From Streptomyces jeddahensis (GTDB taxonomy: Bacteria > Actinomycetota > Actinomycetes > Streptomycetales > Streptomycetaceae), in contig NZ_LOHS01000196.1 of NCBI RefSeq assembly GCF_001642995.1, positions 1-64,000 on the forward strand: a stretch of DNA of 64,000 nt, written 5' to 3'. This document shows positions 15,783 through 26,798 of the stretch, in pieces. Within the stretch, counting starts at the first letter, position 1; each line of letters starts with the position of its first letter. The notes below the pieces were generated by a model. The model was given only the letters and a program-made list of their open reading frames with translations, was not told the DNA's origin and made no database searches. The position numbers and the translations under genes were made by a program.

Positions 15783-16802
15783 CTACGAGCGAGGTGGTGC
15801 GGTGCTGCCGCGGATGACGAGTTGGGTCGGTACGACGACGTCGTGGTCGGTCTCTTCGCCGCGCAGGATGTTCAAAAGCATGCGCCCGGCGAGTTCGCCT
15901 TGCTGCCGGACGGGTTGCCGCACGGTGGTGAGGTCGGTCAGTTCGGCGAGGGGGTGGTCGTCGATGCCGGTGACGGACATGTCCTCGGGGATGCGCAGGC
16001 CCGCGCGGCGCAGGGTGCGGACGGCGCCCAGGGCAACTTCGTCGGAGTGGGCGTAGACGGCGGTGGGTGGTTCGCGCTGGCTCAGCAGCCTGGCCATTGC
16101 GTCGGCGCCTTCGGCACCGCCCCAGTTGACGGTGGCGACGAGCTGCTCGTCGCTGGGGATGCCCGCGTCGCGCAGCGCGGCATAGTAGGCGTTGGAGCGG
16201 CCCGGTGGTGCCAGTTCGCCCGGTTGGTCGGGGTCGACGGCGGCGATCATGGCGATACGGCGATGGCCCAGGAAGATCAGATGGTCCATGGCCTGTCGCC
16301 CGGCGGTCTCGTCGTCGATGCACACGTTCGGGTACGGGGCGTGCTGGCCGCCTGCGGCGATGATGGTGACGCCCATGAGTTCCAGTCGCCGCTGCTCCTC
16401 TTCCGCGACGGGGAAGGCCAGGACAACGACGGCATCGACCTTGCGTCTGGCCGGCAGCCGGTGGAAGAAGTCGTGCCGGTCCTCGATGCCGTCGACGTGG
16501 TAGAGCAGCACATCGAGGTCGGCGGCACGCAGGACCGCCTCCAGCCCTTCGAGCAGGGTGGCGAAGAACCAGCGGGAGATGTGCGGCACGACCACCGCGA
16601 CCCGCCCGGTGGCGCCGCCGGCCAGACGCGATGCCTCAGGGGAGACGACGTAGGAGAGTTCCTCGGCGACCGCCAGGACGCGGCGCCGTGTGGATTCGGC
16701 TACGCCGTTTTCGTTGTTGAGCGCGCGCGAGGCGGTGGCCATCGAGACGCCCGCCCTGCGGGCCACGTCCGCCATGTTGATCTTCCGGGAATTCTGCGCC
16801 AT
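15783..16802 (-). CDS. LacI-family repressor of the alpha-glucoside operon
   Basis: A 339-aa regulator with an N-terminal helix-turn-helix and hinge (INMADVARRAGVSMATASRAL, then VSPEASRLAGG) and a periplasmic-binding-like sugar-sensing domain. It is divergent from the ABC/GH13 operon. Two copies of GGAAACGCTTCC lie in the shared intergenic region, one near its own start and one next to the operon promoter. The likely role is repression relieved by an alpha-glucoside, with autoregulation. Confidence 0.9.
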   Translation of the reverse strand: MAQNSRKINMADVARRAGVSMATASRALNNENGVAESTRRRVLAVAEELSYVVSPEASRLAGGATGRVAVVVPHISRWFFATLLEGLEAVLRAADLDVLLYHVDGIEDRHDFFHRLPARRKVDAVVVLAFPVAEEEQRRLELMGVTIIAAGGQHAPYPNVCIDDETAGRQAMDHLIFLGHRRIAMIAAVDPDQPGELAPPGRSNAYYAALRDAGIPSDEQLVATVNWGGAEGADAMARLLSQREPPTAVYAHSDEVALGAVRTLRRAGLRIPEDMSVTGIDDHPLAELTDLTTVRQPVRQQGELAGRMLLNILRGEETDHDVVVPTQLVIRGSTAPPRS

Positions 16803-16823
16803 GCCGGAAGGCTAACCCACAAT

Positions 16824-16838
16824 GGGAAACGCTTCCAT
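16824..16838. promoter_or_regulatory. LacI-type operator 1
   Basis: GGGAAACGCTTCCAT with the near-palindromic core GGAAACGCTTCC (16825-16836), 23 bp upstream of the lacI start. It is identical in core to the site at 16981, so it probably serves autoregulation or looping. Confidence 0.7.
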
Positions 16839-16843
16839 TCCTC

Positions 16844-16859
16844 TCGGAAGGACTTCCGA
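16844..16859. promoter_or_regulatory. 16-bp inverted repeat between the operators
   Basis: TCGGAAG-GA-CTTCCGA is a perfect inverted repeat. It shares the GGAAG/CTTCC half-sites of the two flanking LacI-type operators with a different centre, so it could be a weaker site for the same protein. Confidence 0.45.
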
Positions 16860-16942
16860 AGGGCTCCGTGCGACCAGCCGTTTCCCTCGCGAGGGGTATC
16901 TCATCGTTTCAGCACGTCAAAACGATGTTGCGGTTTCGTTAC

Positions 16943-16971
16943 TTGACAGCCCTGACTTGGGCGCTCAGTCT
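16943..16971 (+). promoter_or_regulatory. Promoter of the alpha-glucoside operon
   Basis: A consensus -35 TTGACA (16943-16948) is followed after 17 nt by CAGTCT (16966-16971) as a plausible -10. The expected start of transcription falls at about 16978, directly before the operator at 16981-16992, a repressible layout. Confidence 0.55.
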
Positions 16972-16980
16972 TTCGGCAAC

Positions 16981-16992
16981 GGAAACGCTTCC
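16981..16992. promoter_or_regulatory. LacI-type operator 2
   Basis: GGAAACGCTTCC, identical in core to operator 1 (156 bp apart). It overlaps the predicted transcription start, where a bound repressor would block initiation. Confidence 0.72.
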
Positions 16993-17088
16993 GAATGAGT
17001 CCGACACCTCCCTGCGGCCCTCCGGGAAGCACGCCGAGAATCCGTCTGCCGACCGTGAGCGGCAGCCGCATGGATGCGAGGAGGCATC

Positions 17089-18492
17089 ATGCTTGAGCAC
17101 CCCACCCCCTCCCCGGCCAGATCAACCACCGGCGCCGCCGGCAAGCGCCTGCGCGCCGCGCTCGCGGCCGTGGCCGCCGGGTCCGCGCTGGCCACCCTGG
17201 CGGCGTGCAGCGCGCCCGGCTCGGGCTCCGACTCCGGCTCGCCGGCCGATGCGACGCCGACCGCGGTGAACACCGCCGTCGGCGACACCCCGGCGACACT
17301 GACGCTGTTCTCGGCGGCGGGCCTGCAGGCGTACGAGCAGGGCCTGGCCGACGCCTTCGAGGCCAAGTACCCGAAGATCAAGGTCAAGCTGCGGGTGGAG
17401 GCGGACAACAACTACAACACCGTCCTGCCGAGGGTGCTCGCCTCCGACTCAGCGCCCGACATCGTGCAGCCTTACGACCTCCTCGGCGGCGTCAAGGACA
17501 ACCTGCTCACCAACCTCGACGCCTACGACAAGGCGTACGGCTGGAGCTCGAAGGTCCCGGCATCCGCGCTCGCGCCCGGCCGGGTGTCGAACGGCGTGAT
17601 CGGTTCCGGGCCGCTGTACCAGGCAGGCGGCTCGGCCGGGCCCCTGGTCGGCGTCTTCTACAACAAGGAGCTGGCCGCCAAGGTCGGCATGAAGACCCCG
17701 CCCGCGTCCGTCGCCGAACTCGAAGCCGTCATGGCCAAGGCGAAGAAGCAGGGGATCACCCCGATCGTCGCCTCCAACCAGGACGGCCTGATCGGCCACC
17801 TGTACAACCTGCTGCTCGGTGACTACATGAGTGCCCAGGCGCTCAGCGACATCGTCTACCACAAGCCCGGCGCCAGCCTGGACACCCCGGAGGCCGTGAA
17901 GGCCACCAAGACCCTGCAGAAGTGGATCAAGGCCGGGTACTTCGCCTCCGACGTCAACGCCATCAACCAGGAGGCGTCGTACGGGCAGTTCACCGGCGGC
18001 AAGGGCCTGTTCTTCTTCCAGGGCAGCTGGATCGTGCAGACCATCGACAAGAACTTCAAGGGCAAGTACGGGGTGTTCCCGATGCCGCCCGCTGAGAAGG
18101 GCGGTAAGTACGCCGGGATGACCAGCAACACCCTCGCTTTCTCGATCGCCTCGCGCTCCAAGAACAAGGACGCCGCCGCCCTGTTCCTTGACTTCCTCAC
18201 CACCCCGGAAGCAGCCAAGGTCGCCGTCGACAACGGTTACGCCGCCCTGACGTCCGATGCGAAGAGCGCCGGCAAGCCGTCCCTGTCCGGCACGCTGACC
18301 GAGCAGATCCAGGCCGGCTACGCCGCGATCGCCGCCGACAACGGCTTCGACAGCTGGCTGCAGAACTCCACGCCCGAGGTCAACACCAAGCTCAACCAGC
18401 AGCTCCAGCTGCTGGTCTCCGGCAAGGTCGAACCCGCCGCGATGGTGAAGACCCTGCAGACCACCTACGCCGACGCCCTCAAGAGCAGCTGA
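17089..18492 (+). CDS. ABC transporter sugar-binding lipoprotein
   Basis: A 467-aa extracellular solute-binding protein family 1 lipoprotein. The lipobox LAAC (LATLAACSAPGS) ends a signal peptide starting MLEHPTPSP; a disordered Gly/Ser/Pro linker follows. The ligand domain includes LTLFSAAGLQAYEQGLADAFE and PDIVQPYDLLGG. GAGGAGG at 17078-17084 supports the ATG at 17089 over the in-frame ATG at 17074. First gene of an operon with two permeases and a GH13 enzyme; it probably captures an alpha-linked glucoside. No ATPase gene is in the operon, so a shared MsiK-type ATPase is likely. Confidence 0.9.
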   Translation: MLEHPTPSPARSTTGAAGKRLRAALAAVAAGSALATLAACSAPGSGSDSGSPADATPTAVNTAVGDTPATLTLFSAAGLQAYEQGLADAFEAKYPKIKVKLRVEADNNYNTVLPRVLASDSAPDIVQPYDLLGGVKDNLLTNLDAYDKAYGWSSKVPASALAPGRVSNGVIGSGPLYQAGGSAGPLVGVFYNKELAAKVGMKTPPASVAELEAVMAKAKKQGITPIVASNQDGLIGHLYNLLLGDYMSAQALSDIVYHKPGASLDTPEAVKATKTLQKWIKAGYFASDVNAINQEASYGQFTGGKGLFFFQGSWIVQTIDKNFKGKYGVFPMPPAEKGGKYAGMTSNTLAFSIASRSKNKDAAALFLDFLTTPEAAKVAVDNGYAALTSDAKSAGKPSLSGTLTEQIQAGYAAIAADNGFDSWLQNSTPEVNTKLNQQLQLLVSGKVEPAAMVKTLQTTYADALKSS

Positions 18493-18497
18493 CCACC

Positions 18498-19448
18498 ATG
18501 CAACTGACCAAGTCGCTCGGCATCAGCCGCAAGGAGGGCGCCACCGGCGCTCGGAACCGCAGCCGGAATCGCAGCCGCCGCGGGCTCCGGGCCCGGCGGT
18601 GGGCCGGCTGGCTGTTCGCCCTCCCGGCCCTGGCCTTCTACGGGGTCTTCAACTTCCGCCCGGTGCTGTTGTCGATCCAGTACTCCTTCTACGACTGGGA
18701 CGGCGTCGGCGCCTCCACCTGGGTGGGCATGAAGAACTACGTCGAGGTCTTCACGGACTCCGAGCAGTTCTCCTCGCTGCTGCACGCCTTCTACCTCATT
18801 CTTTTCTTCACCGTCCTGCCGGTGACCCTGGCCCTGATCACCGCCTCCGTACTGCGGCAGCTCCAGGGTCGCTTCACCGGCGCCCTGGCCCGCACCCTGC
18901 TGTTCCTGCCGCAGATCATCCCCGGCGCCGCGGCCGGCGTGGCCTGGACGTGGATGTACTCCGACAACGGCGTGGTCAACCAGCTCCTGCGGGCCATCGG
19001 CCTCGACTCGCTGGCCCGGCCCTGGCTGGCCGACTTCACCTGGGCGCTGACCGCGGTCGGCTTCATCGGCACCTGGCTGTCCGCCGGCCTGTGCACGATG
19101 CTGCTGCTCGCCGGCATCGGCAAGATCGACGCCAGTCTGTACGAGGCGGCCCGCATCGACGGCGCGGGGCCGATCCGGCAGTTCTGGTCCGTGACCCTGC
19201 CCGGTCTCCGCGCCGAGATCGGCGTCTGCGTCACCATCACGATCATCGCCGCCCTCGCCAGCTTCGACGTGGTCTACCTCGCCACCCAGGGCGGCCCCGG
19301 TACGCAGACGATGGTCCCCGGCGTCGCCGTCTACACCCTGGCCTTCAACGACAACCGCCTCGGCGCGGCCTCCGCGCTCGCCGTCGTCCTCGCCCTGATC
19401 GTGATCGCCATCGTCGCCCCGCTCCAGCGCCTGTTCCGGGAGAAGTAA
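18498..19448 (+). CDS. Sugar ABC transporter permease (MalF/UgpA type)
   Basis: A 316-aa membrane protein with six predicted helices after a basic N-terminus (RNRSRNRSRRGLRARR). The EAA loop that contacts the ATPase is seen as YEAARIDGAGPIRQFWSVTLPGL. It starts 5 nt after the lipoprotein stop and is followed by the second permease after 4 nt, so the three are one operon. Substrate specificity comes from the binding protein. Confidence 0.9.
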   Translation: MQLTKSLGISRKEGATGARNRSRNRSRRGLRARRWAGWLFALPALAFYGVFNFRPVLLSIQYSFYDWDGVGASTWVGMKNYVEVFTDSEQFSSLLHAFYLILFFTVLPVTLALITASVLRQLQGRFTGALARTLLFLPQIIPGAAAGVAWTWMYSDNGVVNQLLRAIGLDSLARPWLADFTWALTAVGFIGTWLSAGLCTMLLLAGIGKIDASLYEAARIDGAGPIRQFWSVTLPGLRAEIGVCVTITIIAALASFDVVYLATQGGPGTQTMVPGVAVYTLAFNDNRLGAASALAVVLALIVIAIVAPLQRLFREK

Positions 19449-19452
19449 CCCC

Positions 19453-20286
19453 ATGCCCGCACCGACACAGACACTGCGCCGACGCGCGCCCGGGCTGGTA
19501 CTGATCGCGGCGGCGGCGCTCTACTCCGTCGTACCGCTGCTGAGCATGGTCAGCGCCGCCCTCGCGCCCCAGGGCTCCTTCCCCAGCGGCCTGAGCTGGC
19601 CCAGCGACCCGCAGTGGCACAACTTCGCCGACGCCTGGAACGTCGCCAACATCACCACCCTGCTGAAGTCCAGCACCCTGATCGTCCTCGGCGTCGTACC
19701 CGTCGCGGTGCTGATCTCGACGATGGCCGCGTACGCGATCGCCGTCCTGGAGATCCCGCTCGGCCGCCTCTTCTACACGGTCCTCGTCCTCACCCTTACC
19801 CTGCCGTACGAGATCGTCATCGTCCCGCTGTACGAGCAGGTCAAGGCGATGGGCCTGCTGGGCACCCAGTGGGCGCTGATCCTGCCGCTGATCGGAATGA
19901 ACATGCCGTTCGCGGTCTTCTGGATGCGAGCGCACTTCGCCAACGTCCCACGGGAGTTGTCGGAGGCCGCGAGCATGGACGGCGCCGGCCCCTGGCGGGC
20001 GTTGCGCCACATCCACCTGCCGCTGGCCCGCCCGGCGATCGCCTCCCTGGCCCTGCTGATGTTCCTGTCCACCTGGAACCAGTTCCTGCTCGCCCTGGTG
20101 CTCATCGACGACCCCGACAAACGCACCATGGCCGGCGCCTTGCAGGCGTTCACCACGAAATACAGCACCGACCAGGTCCTGTTGAACGCCGGAGCCCTGC
20201 TGATCATGGCGCCCACGATCCTCGTATTCCTGTTCCTTCAGCGCCACTTCGTCAAGGCGCTGCTGCAGGGCTCGGTCAAGGGCTAG
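19453..20286 (+). CDS. Sugar ABC transporter permease (MalG/UgpE type)
   Basis: A 277-aa six-helix permease with the EAA motif (ELSEAASMDGAGPWRALRHIHLPLARPA). It forms a heterodimeric channel with the permease encoded directly upstream. The GH13 glycosidase gene starts 60 nt downstream, so imported oligosaccharide would be cleaved in the cytoplasm. Confidence 0.9.
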   Translation: MPAPTQTLRRRAPGLVLIAAAALYSVVPLLSMVSAALAPQGSFPSGLSWPSDPQWHNFADAWNVANITTLLKSSTLIVLGVVPVAVLISTMAAYAIAVLEIPLGRLFYTVLVLTLTLPYEIVIVPLYEQVKAMGLLGTQWALILPLIGMNMPFAVFWMRAHFANVPRELSEAASMDGAGPWRALRHIHLPLARPAIASLALLMFLSTWNQFLLALVLIDDPDKRTMAGALQAFTTKYSTDQVLLNAGALLIMAPTILVFLFLQRHFVKALLQGSVKG

Positions 20287-20346
20287 CGCAGGCATCTCCC
20301 CTGCTTCACCCCCACACGCACACCGAACAGTCAGGAACCCAGCAAC

Positions 20347-21978
20347 GTGAGCAACACAAGCGACTCCTGGTGGCGCTCCGCCGTCATCTACCAGGTCTAC
20401 ATACGCAGTTTCGCCGACGAAAACGGCGACGGAATCGGCGATATCGCCGGCCTCCGCTCCCGCCTGCACTACCTGGCCTACCTCGGTGTCGACGCCATCT
20501 GGATCAACCCCTGGTACCCCTCCCCGCTGGCCGACGGCGGATACGACGTCTCCGACTACCGCGACATTCACCCCGCCTACGGCACCCTCGACGAAGCCAA
20601 GCAGCTCATCACCGAAGCCCACGACCTCGGCCTGCGCGTGATCCTGGACATCGTCCCCAACCACACCTCCGACCACCACCTCTGGTTCCAGCAGGCACTC
20701 GCCGCAGGACCTGGCTCCCCCGAGCGGGAGCGGTACATTTTCCGCGAGGGGCGGGGCGAGGACGGCTCCCTGCCGCCCAACGACTGGCACGCAGCCTTCG
20801 GCGGCCCCACCTGGACCCGCACGCCCGACGGCCAGTGGTACCTGCACCTGTTCGCCCCCGAACAGCCCGACCTGAACTGGGACAACCCCGAGGTCCGCGC
20901 AGAGTTCGAATCGATCTTGCGCTTCTGGTTCGACCTGGGCGTCGACGGCTTCCGCATCGACGTGGCCCACGGCATGGCCAAGGACCCTGCGCTGCCGGAC
21001 CTGGGCCTCTCGGAGTTCTCCGTCCTGGCGCGCGAGGGCCAGGAGAACCACCCGCACTGGGACCGCGACGGCATCCACGACATCTTCCGCAGCTGGCGCG
21101 CCATCGCCGACAACTACCCCGACCGCCGCGTCTTCGTCGCCGAGGCCCACGTCCGCCCTGGGCGTCTCGCCGACTACCTGCGCCCCGACGAACTGCACAC
21201 CGCCTTCAACTTCGACTTCCTCAAATGCCCCCTGGAAGCAGATCGGTTGAGGGAGGTCATCGACCACAGCATCACCGACCTCGCCACCGTCGGCGCCCCC
21301 GCTACCTGGGTCCTTTCCAACCACGACGAGACCCGCCACGTCACCCGTTACGGCCGCGCCTACACCGGCGTGACGAACCCGATGCGCGACCAGGGCCACC
21401 CCTCCGACCGCACCCTCGGCACCCGCCGCGCCCGCGCCGCCACCCTCCTCATGCTCGCGCTGCCCGGCGGCGCCTACATCTACCAGGGCGAAGAACTGGG
21501 CCTGTACGAAGTGGAAGACCTCCCCGAGGAAGCCCTCCAAGACCCCACCTGGGAACGCTCCGACCACACCATCCGAGGCCGCGATGGCTGCCGCGTCCCC
21601 CTCCCCTGGACCGGCGACACCCCACCCTTCGGCTTCAGCACAACCGGCGCCACCCCCTGGCTCCCCCAACCCGAAGACTGGAAGTCCTACACCGCCGAAG
21701 CCAACCAGGCCGACCCCACCTCCATGCTCCAGCTCTACCGCTCGGCCCTGCGCCTGCGCCGCACCACGCCCGGTCTGGCAGGCGAGGAGTTCCGCTGGCT
21801 GGACAGCCCCGACGGCACGCTCGTCTTCGAACGCGGCAACGGACTGCTGTGCGCGGTCAACCTCTCCGACCAGCCGATCCCGCTCCCCGACGCCTACCGG
21901 CCCCTCCTCACATCGAGGCCGCTGCACAACGACGGGCTGCTGCCACCGGACACCACGGTCTGGCTGCACCGGGACTAA
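20347..21978 (+). CDS. GH13 alpha-glucosidase
   Basis: A 543-aa cytoplasmic glycoside hydrolase family 13 enzyme (no signal peptide). The conserved regions are present: DIVPNH, GFRIDVAH with the nucleophile D205, the acid/base E266 (FVAEAHV) and D327 in SNHDETRH. N-terminal SWWRSAVIYQVYIRSFADENGDGIGD is typical of oligo-1,6- and alpha-1,4-glucosidases. It should hydrolyse the alpha-glucoside brought in by the upstream transporter. The GTG at 20347 was chosen because homology begins there; a weak AGGAACCCAGCAAC site precedes it. A 16-bp hairpin terminates the operon. Confidence 0.92.
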   Translation: MSNTSDSWWRSAVIYQVYIRSFADENGDGIGDIAGLRSRLHYLAYLGVDAIWINPWYPSPLADGGYDVSDYRDIHPAYGTLDEAKQLITEAHDLGLRVILDIVPNHTSDHHLWFQQALAAGPGSPERERYIFREGRGEDGSLPPNDWHAAFGGPTWTRTPDGQWYLHLFAPEQPDLNWDNPEVRAEFESILRFWFDLGVDGFRIDVAHGMAKDPALPDLGLSEFSVLAREGQENHPHWDRDGIHDIFRSWRAIADNYPDRRVFVAEAHVRPGRLADYLRPDELHTAFNFDFLKCPLEADRLREVIDHSITDLATVGAPATWVLSNHDETRHVTRYGRAYTGVTNPMRDQGHPSDRTLGTRRARAATLLMLALPGGAYIYQGEELGLYEVEDLPEEALQDPTWERSDHTIRGRDGCRVPLPWTGDTPPFGFSTTGATPWLPQPEDWKSYTAEANQADPTSMLQLYRSALRLRRTTPGLAGEEFRWLDSPDGTLVFERGNGLLCAVNLSDQPIPLPDAYRPLLTSRPLHNDGLLPPDTTVWLHRD

Positions 21979-22032
21979 CGAACCGCGGTTGACCCCGACC
22001 GTCCGCATGCGCCCCTGGTCCGCCTGAATCCG

Positions 22033-22078
22033 CCAGGGCCTGTCCGGTGTTCCTCCCCGCCGACCGGACAGGCCCTGG
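22033..22078. terminator. Terminator of the alpha-glucoside operon
   Basis: A perfect 16-bp stem: CCAGGGCCTGTCCGGT (22033-22048), 14-nt loop, exact complement at 22063-22078. Confidence 0.88.
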
Positions 22079-22157
22079 CTCACCGGTCGGGTAGCTCGGC
22101 CTCGTCCACATTTTCCCTGGTCAGCGACGTAGCTCGACAGTCTCGGCAGATGAAGCA

Positions 22158-22194
22158 GGAGGGGCGGCACCCCCGCACAGGGTGCCGCCCCTCC
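22158..22194. terminator. Terminator for ppdK
   Basis: A perfect 15-bp stem: GGAGGGGCGGCACCC (22158-22172), 7-nt loop, exact complement at 22180-22194. It lies about 100 bp beyond the ppdK stop on the minus strand. Confidence 0.85.
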
Positions 22195-22262
22195 ATCAGG
22201 GCACCGGAGCCGCCGGCGATCGGTTGAGGGTCGGGGACCGACGGCGGCTCCGGGGGATCAGG

Positions 22263-22292
22263 CGGTGGCCGGCCAACCGTCGCCGGCCACCG
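22263..22292. terminator. Hairpin directly after ppdK stop
   Basis: Stem CGGTGGCCGGC (22263-22273) with GCCGGCCACCG (22282-22292) and an 8-nt loop, just downstream of the ppdK stop at 22299. It may protect the mRNA end or work with the second hairpin. Confidence 0.65.
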
Positions 22293-22298
22293 GTTCGC

Positions 22299-25028
<2,730 letters not shown>

Positions 25029-25232
25029 GGGACTCGACTCCTCGAGGACGCGGTGGCTGCCCTGACGGCGAGGAACATACCCAGATCGAAGGCACCTCGG
25101 TACGTCCACTTGCGCGTCATACGGCTGTAACCACCCGTCCGCCAGTAGATCGAAAGTGATGAGGCCCCTCAAGTTTGCGCCTGGATGTTTTTAGATCTTG
25201 AATTAATCAACGCCCGTAGATGGAGAGTAAAC

Positions 25233-25244
25233 GCTCATGTGAGC
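25233..25244. promoter_or_regulatory. 12-bp palindrome upstream of ppdK (site 1)
   Basis: GCTCATGTGAGC, a perfect palindrome about 205 bp upstream of the ppdK start. A sister site differing only at the central bases lies at 25334, so both may bind one regulator. Confidence 0.4.
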
Positions 25245-25333
25245 ACATGAACTCACACCTGCTTCCACTTCTTGAAGTCATGACCGATGGCACTCAGTGC
25301 CACCCCTTGGAGAAGTGGACCCTCTCAAGATCC

Positions 25334-25345
25334 GCTCATCTGAGC
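25334..25345. promoter_or_regulatory. 12-bp palindrome upstream of ppdK (site 2)
   Basis: GCTCA-TC-TGAGC, same half-sites as site 1, 101 bp away (centre to centre). Confidence 0.38.
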
Positions 25346-25456
25346 GCACCAGCTATCAAGGGTGGCGAGAATCACGCTACAGACGCGGGCTGGATTTCAC
25401 TATCCGGACGGGCCCAGGACCCGGAGCCGTAGCGCCGGCCGGCCGTCACAGGGCCG

Positions 25457-26668
25457 TCACAGCCCCAGGGCCAGCAACCGCTCCTCCACCCGCTCCGGGG
25501 CGTACAGATGCTCCACGACCAGCGCCCCCGCGCCCATGAGCCCCGCCCGCTCGCCCAGCCGCGAGGTGACCACCTCAAGACGGGCCGTCGAGCGCGGCAG
25601 CGCCCGCTGGTACAGCAGCTCGCGCACACCCGTCAGGAACGGGGTTCCGGCCAGGTCGCCCGCGATCATCAGCACCCCGGGATTGAGCAGCGTGACGACG
25701 GTGGCCAGCACCTCGCCGACCCGGCGGCCCGCATCCCGCGCCAGCCGCACCGCCTCCGGGTGCCCGGCCGCCAGCAGCTCGCGCACGTCCGAGCCGGACG
25801 TGGCCGGTACGCCCGCCTCGGTCAGCCGCTGCGCGACGGCGCGCCCGCTGGCCACGGCGGCCAGGCAGCCGTACGAGCCGCACTTGCAGAGCGCGTCGGC
25901 GCCCTCCGGCACCCGGATGTGCCCGATGTCCCCGGCACCCCCGTCGATCCCGCGGTACACGGCGCCGTCGACGACGACGCCGGCGCCGATGCCGGTGGAG
26001 ACCTTGATGAGCGCGAAGGCCGAGCAGTCCGGGTATCCGGTGCGCTGTTCGCCGTACGCCATGAGGTTCGCGTCGTTGTCGACGAGCACCGGCACGTCCG
26101 ATGCACCGCCCGCCTGCTCGGCGAAGGCGCGGCGCAGCCGGCCCCGTATGTCGTAGCGGTCCCAGCCCGGCATGATCGGCGGCTGTACGACGCGGCCGGT
26201 GTCGCTGTCCACCGGTCCTGGCACGGCGAGGCCTATGCCGCACACGCGGTCGGCGTGGGTGCCGGTCTGCTTCAGCAAGTCGGCGAACCAGCCGCCGAGT
26301 TCGCCGAGGACCGCTTCCGGGCCCTCCTCGACGAGCAGCGAGCCCGTGTGCTCGGCGAGCACCTCGCCGGCGAGGGAGAGCAGCGCCACGCGCGCGTGGC
26401 GGGTGTCGAGGTCGGCGGCGAGCACCACCGCATGGGCGTCGTCGAACTCGAGCCGAATGGAGGGGCGCCCGCCGAGCGGAGAGGCGGACTTGTCGAAGGG
26501 ACCGGCCTGGCCCTCGCGCAGCCAGCCCGCCCGGAACAGCCGGTCGAGCCGCTGGCCGACCGTGGCCCGGGACAGCCCCGTCATCTGCTGGAGCGCACCG
26601 CGGGTCGTCGCGCGCCCACTGCGCACCAGATGCAACAGGTCTCCGGCGCTCGCCTGGCCCCCGGCCAT
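25457..26668 (-). CDS. ROK-family transcriptional regulator
   Basis: A 403-aa NagC/XylR-type regulator. An N-terminal winged helix (LLHLVRSGRATTRGALQQMTGLSRATVGQRLDRL) is joined to a ROK sugar-kinase-like domain with the zinc-motif region (CKCGSYGCLAAVASG; CxCGxxGC) and VPVLVDNDANLMAYGEQR. It probably senses a sugar or sugar phosphate. It is divergent from the two glycosidase genes (26799 onward), its likely targets. The ATG at 26668 follows GGAGGAGGAAAC, an excellent ribosome binding site. Confidence 0.9.
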   Translation of the reverse strand: MAGGQASAGDLLHLVRSGRATTRGALQQMTGLSRATVGQRLDRLFRAGWLREGQAGPFDKSASPLGGRPSIRLEFDDAHAVVLAADLDTRHARVALLSLAGEVLAEHTGSLLVEEGPEAVLGELGGWFADLLKQTGTHADRVCGIGLAVPGPVDSDTGRVVQPPIMPGWDRYDIRGRLRRAFAEQAGGASDVPVLVDNDANLMAYGEQRTGYPDCSAFALIKVSTGIGAGVVVDGAVYRGIDGGAGDIGHIRVPEGADALCKCGSYGCLAAVASGRAVAQRLTEAGVPATSGSDVRELLAAGHPEAVRLARDAGRRVGEVLATVVTLLNPGVLMIAGDLAGTPFLTGVRELLYQRALPRSTARLEVVTSRLGERAGLMGAGALVVEHLYAPERVEERLLALGL

Positions 26669-26798
26669 GTTTCCTCCTCCTGAACCCTCTTGCGTCGTGC
26701 AACTCCACATTACATATTGGGTTTTGCGTGTTAAATAGACGTAACCCTACGGTACCCATTGCCGAACTGGTCGGCCGTACGTCTTCGGGGAGACCTGC

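Larger units (their letters stand above)
21979..22298. other. Convergent intergenic region with three strong hairpins
   Basis: The 320 bp between the GH13 and ppdK genes contain no gene but three strong hairpins: one ends the GH13 operon and two follow ppdK. Confidence 0.7.
25029..25456. other. AT-rich ppdK upstream region
   Basis: No gene is supported. About 25150-25385 is clearly poorer in G+C than anything else in the window. It holds two 12-bp palindromes of one type (GCTCATGTGAGC at 25233-25244, GCTCATCTGAGC at 25334-25345), the near-palindrome TTGAATTAATCAA (about 25199-25211) and GGCACT-C-AGTGCC (about 25288-25300). On the minus strand, this would be the ppdK promoter or leader. Confidence 0.5.

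Noticed and set aside
25220..25432. A 70-codon plus-strand ORF in the ppdK upstream region
   Set aside because: It crosses the AT-rich palindromes, has no ribosome binding site and no recognisable features; more likely promoter or leader DNA.
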